The translations under genes were made by a program, and so were the position numbers. From the NCBI RefSeq assembly GCF_900313025.1, contig NZ_OMPQ01000013.1, positions 248,001 through 312,000 of the forward strand: a DNA stretch of 64,000 nucleotides. The letters are read 5' to 3'. The stretch is from Pseudophaeobacter sp. EL27 (GTDB lineage Bacteria > Pseudomonadota > Alphaproteobacteria > Rhodobacterales > Rhodobacteraceae). Positions 41,622 through 50,229 of this stretch are shown piece by piece (position 1 is the first letter of the stretch; each line of letters opens with the position of its first letter). The notes under the pieces were generated by a model, which saw nothing but the letters and a program-made list of their open reading frames with translations, made no database searches and was not told the DNA's origin.

Positions 41622-42311
41622 ATGCTCCTGGATCATTTCAACACTTTCGCCGATTTTCAGCCGGTGGGCCTTTTGTTGGACTTCCCCATGGTGCGCCCCG
41701 AGCCAGAGGTTCAGGCCCCCCAGCGCGCCAAGACAGGCGGCTTTCTGCCTCAGACATTGGTGGAAACAGATCGCGGCTTTGTTCAGGCCCGTGACGTAAA
41801 GCCAGGCGATATGGTCTACACCTTTGATGGCGGCTGCCAGGAAGTCGAAACAGTGCGCCATGCAGTGCCCCGCATGACCACCATGATGCATGTTCCTGCA
41901 GGTGCCCTGGGCAATGACTGTGACCTGGAACTGCCAGCGGATCAAATGGTTGCCCTGGAACTCGACGCGGTTGAACGTCTGTTTGGTCTGCCACTGGTTC
42001 TGGTGAAACTGATTTCGCTGGCTGGTTACCAGGGCATCAAGGCGCTGAGCCCCGAGCGTCTGGGTCGTATCCACATTGAATGCGCCGAAGAAGAGCTGAT
42101 CTGGGCCGAAAGCGGCATGCTGATGCAGGCCGGTGAAGGCGGCCCCGATGGTGCTTTCAAGGAACTCTCCCTGGCGGAAACCCGTCAAATCCTGGCCAGC
42201 GATGAGGGCCGTGCTCTGGCTCTGACCGGTCTCGAAGAAAAAGAAGCCGAGTTCCCAGACTTGCTAAAGGACCTCCTAGAGGCCCCCAAGGCCACCCCAA
42301 AGGCTGCCTGA
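41622..42311 (+). CDS. Hint-domain protein without the catalytic Cys
   Basis: 229 aa. The hedgehog/intein (Hint) fold appears in the region TLVETDRGFVQARDVKPGDMVYTFDGG ... MHVPAGALGNDCDLELPADQMVAL, where GDMVYTFDGG and the DxMVxL block mark the family. In self-processing Hint domains the first residue is Cys; here the segment before TLVET reads GGFLPQ, so autoprocessing is unlikely. No signal peptide. Such proteins are abundant in Roseobacters, with unknown function. The N-terminal 30 residues are Pro/Phe-rich. Confidence 0.75.
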   Translation: MLLDHFNTFADFQPVGLLLDFPMVRPEPEVQAPQRAKTGGFLPQTLVETDRGFVQARDVKPGDMVYTFDGGCQEVETVRHAVPRMTTMMHVPAGALGNDCDLELPADQMVALELDAVERLFGLPLVLVKLISLAGYQGIKALSPERLGRIHIECAEEELIWAESGMLMQAGEGGPDGAFKELSLAETRQILASDEGRALALTGLEEKEAEFPDLLKDLLEAPKATPKAA

Positions 42312-42654
42312 TCAGTTTCGGGCAATTGCGGAGATCCGCAGCCCCCACAGTTTTCCTCCCCAACTCGGGCGGCCCTTCCAAAAGGTCGCCCCTTTTGTTG
42401 TCTTCAAAGCCCCAAAGCGCAAGCGATGAAAGGCCTTTCACACGCCCCAGGCAGCCCTTTGAGTTGTGAAGGCCTCTAAAGGTTCCCGTCGACACACTCG
42501 CCCCGTTCCAAGTCAAAAGAAAATGACGCAGGAAAAACCCAGCTTTCTTCTGTATTCTGCGCGCCATCCGAGCTAGGAAGCCCCAGCGATAGGCGGGCAG
42601 CGCCCTGGCCGACAGCAACCGACAGCAACGCTACAGTGAAATTGGAGCCATTCA
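42312..42654. other. Hint gene-purF gap: terminator and inverted repeat
   Basis: The terminator GGGCG-CCTT/AAGG-CGCCC (42367-42391) is followed by CTTTTGTTG, closing the Hint gene. Then AGGCCTTTCACA (42431-42442) and TGTGAAGGCCT (42465-42475) form an inverted repeat with one extra base in the left arm and a 22-base loop. It lies about 180 bp before purF and could be an operator or an RNA stem. No conserved coding frame was recognised. Confidence 0.5.
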
Positions 42655-44175
42655 ATGTGCGGGATTTTGGGGATCGCAAGCCGACAGGACGAGGTTTTTG
42701 CGGAACTTTATGACGGGTTGCTTATGCTGCAACATCGTGGACAGGACGCCTCTGGTATTGTGACCTATACGGGCGAGTTCTTTCGGGAACGCAAAGCCAA
42801 CGGTCTGGTCAAAGATGTCTTTAACGCCTCTGACGCCGAAACCCTGCGCGGCAAGGTCGGTATCGGGCATGTGCGGTACCCGACAGCAGGATCGCTCAGC
42901 GCCTCTGAGGCGCAGCCGTTTTTTGTCAATGCACCCTATGGTATCTATCTGGTGCATAACGGAAACATCACCAATACGGCGGAACAGCGCGATAAGGTAA
43001 CGGCCAAGTACAGCCGCCATCTGCGCACCACGTCCGACTCGGAAATCCTGCTCAATGTTCTGGCGGATAAGATCTCTGACAGCATCAAGGTCAACGGCAC
43101 GGTAGACCCGATCCGCAACCTTTTTGCCGGCGTAAAGATGACCATGGAGCGCATTCAGGGCGCCTATTCGGTGATCTGCATGGTGGCCGGCGTTGGCATG
43201 TTGGCCTTCCGCGATCCCCATGGCATCCGCCCGCTCTCTGTGGCCCGGCGCGACGCCGAAGGTGAAGGCGATGACTATGCCTTTGCCTCTGAAGACGTGG
43301 CCTTTGGCATCAACGGTTTTGAAAAACTGCGCGATGTGAACCCGGGCGAAGCGATTCTTATCGACCTTGAGGGCAATATGCACAGCTTCCAGGCAGTTGA
43401 AGGCACGCTGACGCCTTGCATCTTTGAATATGTCTACCTGGCGCGTCCGGACTCGATGCTGGATGGTATCTCGGTCTATAAGACCCAGCTGCGCATGGGG
43501 CAGACCCTGGCCAAACAGATCAAGGAAGCCGATCTGGAGATCGACTGCATCATCCCCGTGCCTGATTCTGCCCGCCCTGTGGCGCTGGAAGTCGCCAACT
43601 CCATGGGCATTCGCTACCGCGAAGGTCTGGTAAAGAATCGCTACATTGGCCGGACCTTCATCATGCCAGGTCAGGCCGAGCGACAGAAATCGGTGCGCCG
43701 CAAGCTGAACGCCATTCCGCTGGAGATGAAGGGGCTCAATCTCTTGCTGATTGATGACTCCATCGTGCGCGGCAATACCATCCAAAAGATCGTTCAGATG
43801 TGCCGCGATGCCGGTGCCAAGAAGGTCTATATCGCCTCTGCTTCGCCACCGGTGAAATATCCAAACGTCTATGGCATCGACATGCCCACCAAGCATGAGC
43901 TGATCGCCGATGGGCGTTCCACCGAAGAAATCCGCCAGGAGCTGGGCGCCGATGCGCTTATTTATCAGCGGCTTGAAGATCTGGTCTGGGCCGCGCATGA
44001 GGGCAACAAGGACATCGACACCTTTGATTGTTCCTGCTTCAACGGTGAATATGTCACCGGTAGCGTCTCCGAAGACTATCTGGAATCGCTCGAATCCAGT
44101 GGCCGGGTCAGCAAAAAGATCAAAGATATGCCCGCACCCGGTGAATCCTGGAACAGCATGAAGCTGGCAACCTGA
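42655..44175 (+). CDS. purF: Amidophosphoribosyltransferase
   Basis: First committed step of purine synthesis: PRPP plus glutamine to phosphoribosylamine; 506 aa. The N-terminal nucleophile Cys2 is in MCGILGIAS with no propeptide, so initiator-Met removal suffices. The glutaminase region shows VGIGHVRYPTAGS, and the PRPP-binding motif is LLLIDDSIVRGNTIQKIV (about residues 364-381). Complete, family-normal length. A candidate structured RNA and a terminator follow. Confidence 0.97.
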   Translation: MCGILGIASRQDEVFAELYDGLLMLQHRGQDASGIVTYTGEFFRERKANGLVKDVFNASDAETLRGKVGIGHVRYPTAGSLSASEAQPFFVNAPYGIYLVHNGNITNTAEQRDKVTAKYSRHLRTTSDSEILLNVLADKISDSIKVNGTVDPIRNLFAGVKMTMERIQGAYSVICMVAGVGMLAFRDPHGIRPLSVARRDAEGEGDDYAFASEDVAFGINGFEKLRDVNPGEAILIDLEGNMHSFQAVEGTLTPCIFEYVYLARPDSMLDGISVYKTQLRMGQTLAKQIKEADLEIDCIIPVPDSARPVALEVANSMGIRYREGLVKNRYIGRTFIMPGQAERQKSVRRKLNAIPLEMKGLNLLLIDDSIVRGNTIQKIVQMCRDAGAKKVYIASASPPVKYPNVYGIDMPTKHELIADGRSTEEIRQELGADALIYQRLEDLVWAAHEGNKDIDTFDCSCFNGEYVTGSVSEDYLESLESSGRVSKKIKDMPAPGESWNSMKLAT

Positions 44176-44211
44176 GCCTCGGCCCAAACTTTGCTTAACG
44201 CAATCCCTGAA

Positions 44212-44325
44212 CGGCGGCTCGCAGACCTGCGAGAATGGGGGGTTTGAACTTGCCGGGTAAGCAGGCTAAGAGAGCCCCAACGTCATAGGGAGAGGCGCTG
44301 ATCGCTAGGATCGGCGCCTTTCCTT
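44212..44325 (+). ncRNA. Candidate structured RNA between purF and the DUF2199 gene
   Basis: About 110 bases. The hairpin CTCGCA-GACC-TGCGAG (44218-44233) is followed by GGGG (44237-44240), which pairs with CCCC (44275-44278) around an inner CTTGC/GCAGG hairpin (44249-44265), then by the terminator AGGCGCTGATC/GATCGGCGCCT (44293-44319) and TTCCTTTGTTTT. This could be a small RNA, a processed purF 3' end or an attenuator. I do not recognise a known RNA family. Confidence 0.4.
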
Positions 44326-44331
44326 TGTTTT
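44293..44331 (+). terminator. Rho-independent terminator downstream of purF
   Basis: Eleven-base stem AGGCGCTGATC/GATCGGCGCCT with one G-U pair and loop GCTAG, followed by a T-rich tract. It ends either purF or the candidate RNA just upstream. Confidence 0.85.
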
Positions 44332-44371
44332 GCTACCTCGCTCTGCTTGAGCCCTACGAAAGATCCGCCCC

Positions 44372-44935
44372 TTGGACGCCCATCTCGCCCGTATGCTGAC
44401 TTCCACGCGCCAGTGCCGCTGTTGTGGCGCGACCTTTGCGCAACTGCTCAGCCTCAGCTGCGATCGCCCGGATCAGTGCTCCGAAGATATGGTGGTGCAG
44501 GATAATTCGGCTGTACTGGCCCAGACCGGCGATGTTCTGACCGATGATTTCTGCCGCCTTGGCGAGCTGCGCTTTGTGCGGGCGGTTCTGGCGATCCCGC
44601 TTGCGGACAGCGACGGGCAGGAGTTCATTCTGGGCACCTGGGCCAGTCTCGGGGTGGATGATTTTGATGCCTACCTTGACCTGCTGGACATGCAGGAAAC
44701 CGAAAGCATGGGCAGCCGCCCGGCCTGGCTGGCCAATGCCATCCCGCCCGACAATGGCATGCCCGTTGCCTGCATGCTGCATATGCGCCCCGAGGGGCAA
44801 TATCCCGAGCTGCAGGTCTCTGAGCCCAATCATCCGCTGTCGACCCTTCAGCATGCCGGTGCTCAGCTCGAAGAGATGTTTGAGCTGCTGCACACCTATG
44901 GGCATGATCTGGCCTCACTGGTTTATGATTCCTGA
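44372..44935 (+). CDS. DUF2199 domain protein
   Basis: 187 aa from TTG 44372, or 180 aa from ATG 44393. I recognise DUF2199 by the N-terminal CxCC group (RQCRCCGATFAQLLSLSCDRP), the FVRAVLAIPLADSDGQEFILGTWASLG core and the WLANAIPPD segment. The Cys pattern suggests metal binding, but the family has no known function. Homologues usually have a few residues before the CxCC group, so I kept the longer form, although neither start has a good ribosome-binding site. It is monocistronic. Confidence 0.75.
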   Translation: MDAHLARMLTSTRQCRCCGATFAQLLSLSCDRPDQCSEDMVVQDNSAVLAQTGDVLTDDFCRLGELRFVRAVLAIPLADSDGQEFILGTWASLGVDDFDAYLDLLDMQETESMGSRPAWLANAIPPDNGMPVACMLHMRPEGQYPELQVSEPNHPLSTLQHAGAQLEEMFELLHTYGHDLASLVYDS

Positions 44936-45352
44936 GCGCCCCTTGAGCCATGTCTTCGATCTGGATCTACTGCCCCCGGCAGCATAGGCAGGTTGATGGC
45001 CCTCAAACCAGGGTCTGCTTGATCAGGCTCGCAACAGTTCCGGACCTGTTCTGAGCAAAAAATATCAAGTCAGCCCCGCCCAGTTGGTTTGTAATAGTCC
45101 ACCGCCTCAAACTCATCGGCAAAAGCCCGCCAGTTTACGGGCCCCGATGCAAGGCTTTGCCGATCTGTCGCTCTGACATGCTGCGTTGGCCGCAATTCCC
45201 TCTCGCTCTCCGGTTCGGTAGCCCCTATCTCCGCCCAATCCTATTCCCAGGCCCAAGCCTCGGGATCGGCCCCTGGTTTCGGCCAGGGCTTCTGCCTTCC
45301 TTCTTCTCTTGTCTTTGCCGTGCTGCGGTCGACGACACCCAAAAAGCTGAAC
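44936..45352. other. Gap with possible decayed coding sequence
   Basis: This 417 bp gap shows no intact gene. On the plus strand a frame continuous with the PilP-like gene is open back to a TAG at about 45096 and encodes a Ser/Ala/Gln-rich stretch, without ATG. On the minus strand, 45070-45179 encodes VNWRAFADEFEAVDYYKPTG-like sequence reached from an ATG at 45179 only through a one-base shift. Both may be relics. Confidence 0.4.
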
Positions 45353-45619
45353 ATGACACAATCCACCTCAGAAACGCCTTCGCGCGTTGCAAAACAAGCC
45401 ACCCAGTCCAATGCCCTCCCCCACCGCAGGCTCAGCCTGTTGGGGCTTTTTGGTGCCGAGAACAACCTTCAAGCCATGGTGCGTCTGCCCAGTGGCCGGG
45501 TGAAAACGGTCAAAACCGGCAGCAGGCTCGCTCAGGGCCGGGTGCTTGGCATTGATGCAGGCGGCCTGGTGCTGGAGAAATCCGGCCGCAGTCAAAGGTT
45601 CGAAATGCCCGGGAGTTAG
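45353..45619 (+). pseudogene. Short PilP-like C-terminal domain, probably a truncated relic
   Basis: 88 aa from ATG 45353. RLSLLGLFGAENNLQAMVRLPSGRVKTVKTG ... RVLGIDAGGLVLEKSGRSQRFEMP matches the small beta domain at the C-terminus of large Roseobacter PilP-like proteins, where it follows a long Pro/Lys-rich region and a transmembrane segment; both are missing here. The open frame runs about 250 bases further upstream without ATG. There is no clear ribosome-binding site. It is either a truncated, decaying gene or a new short form. Related domains bind secretin or pilus partners in the periplasm, but no export signal is present. Confidence 0.5.
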
Positions 45620-45773
45620 GCTGTTTTTTAACCGGAGTGGCGCGGGCTGTTCAAAGAAGCACAGTCTAAAGGCCCAGCGGTGGCCAAACCTGCCGCAATT
45701 CTGTGCTGACATATTGCACCTGTGCCAAGATGGAGACTTGACCCTCTGCCTCAAGCGGATCAAAAGTCGGCTC

Positions 45774-46418
45774 ATGACACAGAAAATCGCTCTTATCACT
45801 GGCGCGTCACGCGGCCTTGGGGCAGCTCTGGCCGAAGCCTTGGCGCCCACGCATCACATCGTCGCCGTTGCGCGCACCACCGGTGCGCTCGAGGAACTGG
45901 ATGATCGCATCAAGGCGCTTGGCGGATCGGCCACATTGGCACCGATGGACATTACCCAGACCGCCGCAATGGCAACCCTCTGCCGTGGCATCCATGATCG
46001 TTGGGGGCATCTTGATCTGTGGCTGCATACCGCAATCCATGCGGCTCCGCTCACCCCGGCGTCCTCGGTGGGGGAAAAGGACTGGAGCAAATCCATCGCG
46101 GTCAATGCTACGGCGCCTTCGATCCTGATTCCCTATGTGGCGCCGCTGCTGGGCCAATCGGGTCGAGCCGTGTTCTTTGATGATCCGCGCGCCGGTGAGA
46201 AGTTCTTTGGCAGCTATGGGGCCACCAAAGCCGCGCAAATGGCTTTGGCGCGCAGCTGGCAGGCGGAAACCGTCAACACCGGCCCTGGGGTCAAGATCCT
46301 GGCGCCTCAGGCGATGCCCACCGCCCTGCGCGCCCGTTTCTTCCCCGGTGAAGATCGCGCCCCGCTGGCCGACACCCATGATGAAGCCGCCCGCCTGCTG
46401 CCTGAGATCGTAAACTAA
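45774..46418 (+). CDS. Short-chain dehydrogenase/reductase
   Basis: 214 aa. The NAD(P)-binding segment ITGASRGLGAALAEAL (about residues 7-22) is classical SDR TGxxxGxG, and the catalytic YxxxK is in GSYGATKAAQMALARSW. A DxxDW-like region (LDLWLHTAIHAAPLTPA) replaces the usual NNAG (HTAI at that place), a deviation. It is shorter than most SDRs (about 250 aa), ending soon after the active site, so the substrate loop is reduced. Substrate unknown. ATG 45774 is family-like; the upstream in-frame extension is not. Confidence 0.85.
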   Translation: MTQKIALITGASRGLGAALAEALAPTHHIVAVARTTGALEELDDRIKALGGSATLAPMDITQTAAMATLCRGIHDRWGHLDLWLHTAIHAAPLTPASSVGEKDWSKSIAVNATAPSILIPYVAPLLGQSGRAVFFDDPRAGEKFFGSYGATKAAQMALARSWQAETVNTGPGVKILAPQAMPTALRARFFPGEDRAPLADTHDEAARLLPEIVN

Positions 46419-46849
46419 CCCCACAGAATCGTGAGCGCAAAGCAAGCGCTCCCGCCCCTGAGCCTTGGGGCATAGCCCCCAGATCCAGCCTTGGGCCCAG
46501 CGCCGCGCTATCGCGCGGCGCGGCAGCGCATTTGGCCGGCGAAGTCATGCAACCGCAGGCGAAGCCTGCCGGGCCCAAGGGGAGAGGGGCTTTGCAAAAG
46601 CACCGACCCGCGCGGGAGCTTTCCCGTTTCGTTGGACATGTTCTGATTGGCCTGCGTATGCTGTCCTATGTGAAGGCCGTTCTTTCACAATCAAACCCAT
46701 GATCCATTTTTCGAAATGCGCAGACAAAGCAGCCAAACCTGTGGCACAGCTACCAGATCCCCCGCAGCGTCGTCTCTGTGAATGGATCGAAACACTTGCC
46801 CCCAATTGTACCAATGCCTATTCAGATCTAAACAGCTGCGGGGGATTTC
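46419..46849. other. SDR-surE gap with hairpins
   Basis: 431 bp. Just after the SDR stop, GAGCGC and GCGCTC (46432-46451) form a terminator-like hairpin without a T-tract. Branched palindrome C (46489-46580) is described separately. The part from 46590 to 46849 shows no conserved coding frame; it must hold the surE promoter. Confidence 0.45.
46489..46580. repeat. Branched palindromic intergenic element C (92 bp)
   Basis: A 10 bp closing stem CCTTGGGCCC (46489-46498) / GGGCCCAAGG (46571-46580) encloses an 8 bp hairpin CGCCGCGC-TATC-GCGCGGCG (46501-46520) and a 6 bp hairpin GCAGGC-GAA-GCCTGC (46555-46569). All stems are perfect. The middle third (46521-46554) could form a third arm. Same plan as elements A and B. 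Confidence 0.7.
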
Positions 46850-47632
46850 ATGCGCATTCTCATTACCAATGATGACGGCATCAGTGCCCCCGGCCTTGTG
46901 GTGCTGGAACAGATCGCCCAGGAACTTGCCGGACCGGAGGGCGAGGTCTGGACCGTAGCCCCCGCCTTTGAGCAATCCGGCGTCGGCCATTGCATCAGCT
47001 ATACCCGCCCATCCATGCTCAGCCAGCTGGCACCGCGCCGCTATGCCGCCGAAGGCTCCCCTGCTGATTGTGTATTGGCGGGCATTCACGTGGCGATGAA
47101 GGATCATCGCCCGGACCTCGTCCTCTCCGGCGTCAACAGAGGCAATAACTCTGCGGAAAACGCACTCTACTCGGGCACCCTGGGTGGCGCGATGGAGGCG
47201 GCCTTGCAGGGCATTCCCGCCATGGCGCTGTCGCAATATTTTGGCCCCCATAACAAGGATCTGGATGACCCGTTTGAGGCCTCCGCCCAACATGGGGCCG
47301 CAGTTGTGCGCAAAATCCTCGCGGCGGATCCTGCGGACCAGCAAGACTACCGGTTGTTTTACAATATCAACTTCCCCCCTGTCCCGGCCCAGGCGGTCAA
47401 GGGCACTAGGGTCGTGCGTCAGGGCTTTCGTCGAGGCAGTCACTTCTCCGCCGAAGAGCAGCTCTCGCCGACTGGTCGGCGTTACCTGTGGATCCGGGGA
47501 GGCGATCAGCACATCCAGACCGCGCCAGACAGTGACGCCAGCGTCAACTTGAACGGCTATGTCTCGGTGACACCGATGCGTGCGGATTTGACCGCTCATG
47601 ATGTGCTAGATGGGTTCAAAGAAATCGAATGA
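46850..47632 (+). CDS. surE: 5'/3'-nucleotidase SurE
   Basis: Metal-dependent nucleoside monophosphate phosphatase, 260 aa. N-terminal metal site [14 protein letters not shown] (DD at residues 8-9), then [27 protein letters not shown] with the conserved Asn/Ser. Complete. Its last codons overlap pcm (ATGA), and nlpD follows pcm; this surE-pcm-nlpD order is the stationary-phase survival arrangement known from enterobacteria, but without rpoS, as expected for alphaproteobacteria. Confidence 0.96.
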   Translation: MRILITNDDGISAPGLVVLEQIAQELAGPEGEVWTVAPAFEQSGVGHCISYTRPSMLSQLAPRRYAAEGSPADCVLAGIHVAMKDHRPDLVLSGVNRGNNSAENALYSGTLGGAMEAALQGIPAMALSQYFGPHNKDLDDPFEASAQHGAAVVRKILAADPADQQDYRLFYNINFPPVPAQAVKGTRVVRQGFRRGSHFSAEEQLSPTGRRYLWIRGGDQHIQTAPDSDASVNLNGYVSVTPMRADLTAHDVLDGFKEIE

Positions 47633-48276
47633 GCAGCCCGGACCCGGAGACAAAAATGCAGTTTCTATTTGCACTGCGCTCACGCGGGGTGACGGACACG
47701 CGCGTGCTTGAAGCCATGGAGCAGATCGACCGAGGCCCCTTTGTGCGCGGCATTTTCTCTGAGCGTGCCTATGAGGACACCCCTCTGCCCATTGCCTGCG
47801 GTCAGACCATCTCTCAGCCCTCAGTCGTCGGGCTGATGACCCAGGCCCTGCAGGTCTCTCCGCGTGACACGGTTCTAGAGGTCGGCACCGGCTCGGGTTA
47901 TCAGGCAGCCATTCTGGCGAAACTCGCCCGCCGGGTTTACACCATCGACCGCCACGCCCGATTGGTGCGTGAAGCCCGACAGATCTTTGAGGCTCTGCAA
48001 CTGCCAAATGTCACCTCTTTGGTTGGCGATGGCAGTTTTGGCTTGCCCGATCAGGCCCCCTTTGACCGGATCATCGTCACCGCCGCCGCCGAAGATCCGC
48101 CTGGCCCACTGCTGGCGCAGCTCAAGCCCGGTGGCATCATGGTTGTTCCCGTTGGGCAATCCGATGCGGTGCAGACGCTGATCAGAGTGCGCAAAACCGA
48201 AGACGGCCTCGATTATGATGAGCTACGCCCGGTCCGCTTTGTTCCCCTGCTGGAAGGATTGGGCAAAGACGCCTAA
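47629..48276 (+). CDS. pcm: Protein-L-isoaspartate O-methyltransferase
   Basis: Repairs isomerised Asp/Asn residues using SAM; 215 aa. SAM motif [19 protein letters not shown] (about residues 83-100); the substrate region [31 protein letters not shown] is highly conserved; the post-I motif is [11 protein letters not shown]. It overlaps surE by 4 bases. nlpD starts about 150 bases downstream. Confidence 0.96.
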   Translation: MSSPDPETKMQFLFALRSRGVTDTRVLEAMEQIDRGPFVRGIFSERAYEDTPLPIACGQTISQPSVVGLMTQALQVSPRDTVLEVGTGSGYQAAILAKLARRVYTIDRHARLVREARQIFEALQLPNVTSLVGDGSFGLPDQAPFDRIIVTAAAEDPPGPLLAQLKPGGIMVVPVGQSDAVQTLIRVRKTEDGLDYDELRPVRFVPLLEGLGKDA

Positions 48277-48424
48277 TTTCAGGCAAAGCCGCGCCGATTG
48301 CAGCGAGAACTGCAGAAAACCATTGACCTAGGCCTTTGCAGCGGCACAAGAGGCCTTAAGACTGGCAAAGATCCAGCGCCTAAAAGCACGATAAGGCAAA
48401 AGCGCGACAAGGAATGAGGACAGC

Positions 48425-49654
48425 ATGACAACAGGCAGCACTACAGGCAGCCCCAAGCTTGGCTTTGCAGGCCGTCGTCGGACGGCGCTGACAGCGCTTC
48501 CCATGCTGGTCTTACTGGCCGCATGTGATGGACCGCTGGATTACGATCTGCGTGGCCAGATCGGTGGCTTTAACACTTCTGCCGCAGCACAAAGTGCCAC
48601 CACCAACCGCCCTGCTGCGGATGCGCGCGGCCTGATCACCTATCCTTCTTATCAAGTTGCAGTGGCCGAACGCGGTGATACGGTATCGGATGTCGCCTCC
48701 CGCATTGGCCTGCCAGTAGAGGACGTGGCGCGGTTCAACGGCATGCAGCCTGGGGATACCCTGCGAAAGGGAGAGATCCTCGCCCTGCCCCGCCGTGCAC
48801 CAGACAGCCTGCCTGCTGCTGCAGGTACGGCTTCACCCGGTGGTGTCGATATTGCCTCTTTGGCAGGCAGCGCCATTGATGCATCCGCTGCAACCTCGCC
48901 CAACCCCGGCTCCGTCACCACCACCAATCTCCAGCCTACGGCACAGGACAAACCCGCCGCCGTTCAGGCAGGCCCCGAACCCGTGCGCCACAAGGTCGTG
49001 CGTGGCGAAACCGCCTATACAATTTCCCGCCTCTACCAGGTGCCGGTAAAATCCCTGGCGGAATGGAATGGTTTGGGCAGTGATTTTGCCATCCGTGAAG
49101 GTCAGCACCTGCTGATCCCGCTCAAAGACCAACAACGGTCTCGCACCCCGGCCCCCCTAGCCACCACCGCCCCTGGCGAGGGCAGCGCCACACCGACGCC
49201 ACCAAGCGCAACAAAGCCGCTGCCGGAGGAAGATCTGGCACCGGCCAATGTCGCCTCACAAAACCTGCCCAGCGTCGACGTCCCCGCCCCCAGCCGTGCC
49301 AGCCAAAGCGCCATGGCCTATCCCGTTCAGGGCAAAATCGTCAAGACCTATGCCAAGGGGCGCAACGATGGCATCGACATTGCTGCTGCCTCCGGCGCGC
49401 CAGTCAAGGCAGCTGAAGCCGGGACGGTTGCAGCCATCACCAAGGATTCTCAGAATGTACCGATCATTGTCATCCGCCATGATCCGCAATTGCTGACCAT
49501 CTATGCCAATGTCGACAAAATCCTGGTCAGCAAGGGCGACCGCGTCAAACGTGGGCAAACCATTGCTAACCTGCAAGAAACCGAAGGTGCGACCCTGCAT
49601 TTTGAAGTTCGCAATGGCTATGACAGTCTCGACCCGCTGCCCTATCTGAACTGA
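48425..49654 (+). CDS. nlpD: NlpD-like LysM/LytM lipoprotein (catalytically degenerate M23)
   Basis: 409 aa. An N-terminal signal with lipobox-like VLLAAC (Cys about residue 36) suggests a lipoprotein. Two LysM motifs follow (about residues 78-120, VAERGDTVSDVASRIG, and about 188-232, HKVVRGETAYTISRLY), then a Pro/Thr linker and a LytM/M23 domain. Zinc ligands are lost: HxxxD reads NDGID, and the final HxH reads TLHFEVR. Like E. coli NlpD, it is probably a non-enzymatic activator of cell-wall amidases in division. The neighbours surE and pcm support the name. Confidence 0.88.
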   Translation: MTTGSTTGSPKLGFAGRRRTALTALPMLVLLAACDGPLDYDLRGQIGGFNTSAAAQSATTNRPAADARGLITYPSYQVAVAERGDTVSDVASRIGLPVEDVARFNGMQPGDTLRKGEILALPRRAPDSLPAAAGTASPGGVDIASLAGSAIDASAATSPNPGSVTTTNLQPTAQDKPAAVQAGPEPVRHKVVRGETAYTISRLYQVPVKSLAEWNGLGSDFAIREGQHLLIPLKDQQRSRTPAPLATTAPGEGSATPTPPSATKPLPEEDLAPANVASQNLPSVDVPAPSRASQSAMAYPVQGKIVKTYAKGRNDGIDIAAASGAPVKAAEAGTVAAITKDSQNVPIIVIRHDPQLLTIYANVDKILVSKGDRVKRGQTIANLQETEGATLHFEVRNGYDSLDPLPYLN

Positions 49655-49792
49655 TCCTACTAAAACACGCCCCTCTCCATAGGGTTGTGCTCACAATTAG
49701 CTATCGCTAAACTGATTAGACCCTTTGGCCAGCCAGACCTGTCAGCTAAGCCTCTATGATTAAATCTAATCGTTTTGGAGCGCGTCTTTCAG

Positions 49793-50167
49793 ATGACTGC
49801 CTTTCTACGCCTGTTGATGGCCGGAGTATTACTCGCCTTTACGGCGCCCACCAGCAGCTCCGCCGAAGCCATTGCCTGCCCAATGGCTGGAAAAATCTAC
49901 AAGTTTCGCTTCAACGAAAAGCTCAGAGGTAAGATCCGGTTCAACGCAGAATGCAGCTTTGGGCTCATCGAACTTCCTATGAGACCAGAGTATTTTTTCC
50001 TTGAACGAAACCCGAATGGGCGCGGCTGGATCGCCAATTTCACTGTCAACAACAGGCCAACACGAAACGGCAAGGATACCGGCAGCCTCAAGATCAATGA
50101 AACGGGAACGCGTTTGACATTTCTAGATGCAAAAACGCGGCTGTATCCGGTCAGAGACACTCAGTGA
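49793..50167 (+). CDS. Small secreted protein, intact copy of a tandem pair
   Basis: 124 aa, unknown. The signal peptide is FLRLLMAGVLLAFTAPTSSSAEA; the mature part begins ACPMAGKIYKFRFNEKLRGKIRFNAECSFG and later has GRGWIANFTVNN and LKINETGTRLTF. Two Cys probably form a disulfide. The downstream 50230-50610 region is a clear paralogue (CPMAGK, RRGWIAKF, INETGT shared), with a nonsense mutation. ATG 49793 is used because TTTTGGAG lies upstream; TTG 49775 is less likely. No family name is known to me. Confidence 0.7.
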   Translation: MTAFLRLLMAGVLLAFTAPTSSSAEAIACPMAGKIYKFRFNEKLRGKIRFNAECSFGLIELPMRPEYFFLERNPNGRGWIANFTVNNRPTRNGKDTGSLKINETGTRLTFLDAKTRLYPVRDTQ

Positions 50168-50229
50168 TGCGCAGGCCGAACTGCAATCAAACCTTTGTGA
50201 CAATCAACTAACCTAGGAGCGCTTTTGCA

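Noticed and set aside
42652-44187. 511-residue minus-strand open frame opposite purF
   Set aside because: Exact mirror of purF; the purF protein is complete and conserved.
45157-45555. 132-residue plus-strand frame over the PilP-like region
   Set aside because: Different frame from the recognisable PilP-like domain, with no conserved pattern.
46465-46872. 135-residue plus-strand frame before surE
   Set aside because: It runs through the palindromic element and overlaps surE; the translation has no resemblance to known proteins and no ribosome-binding site.
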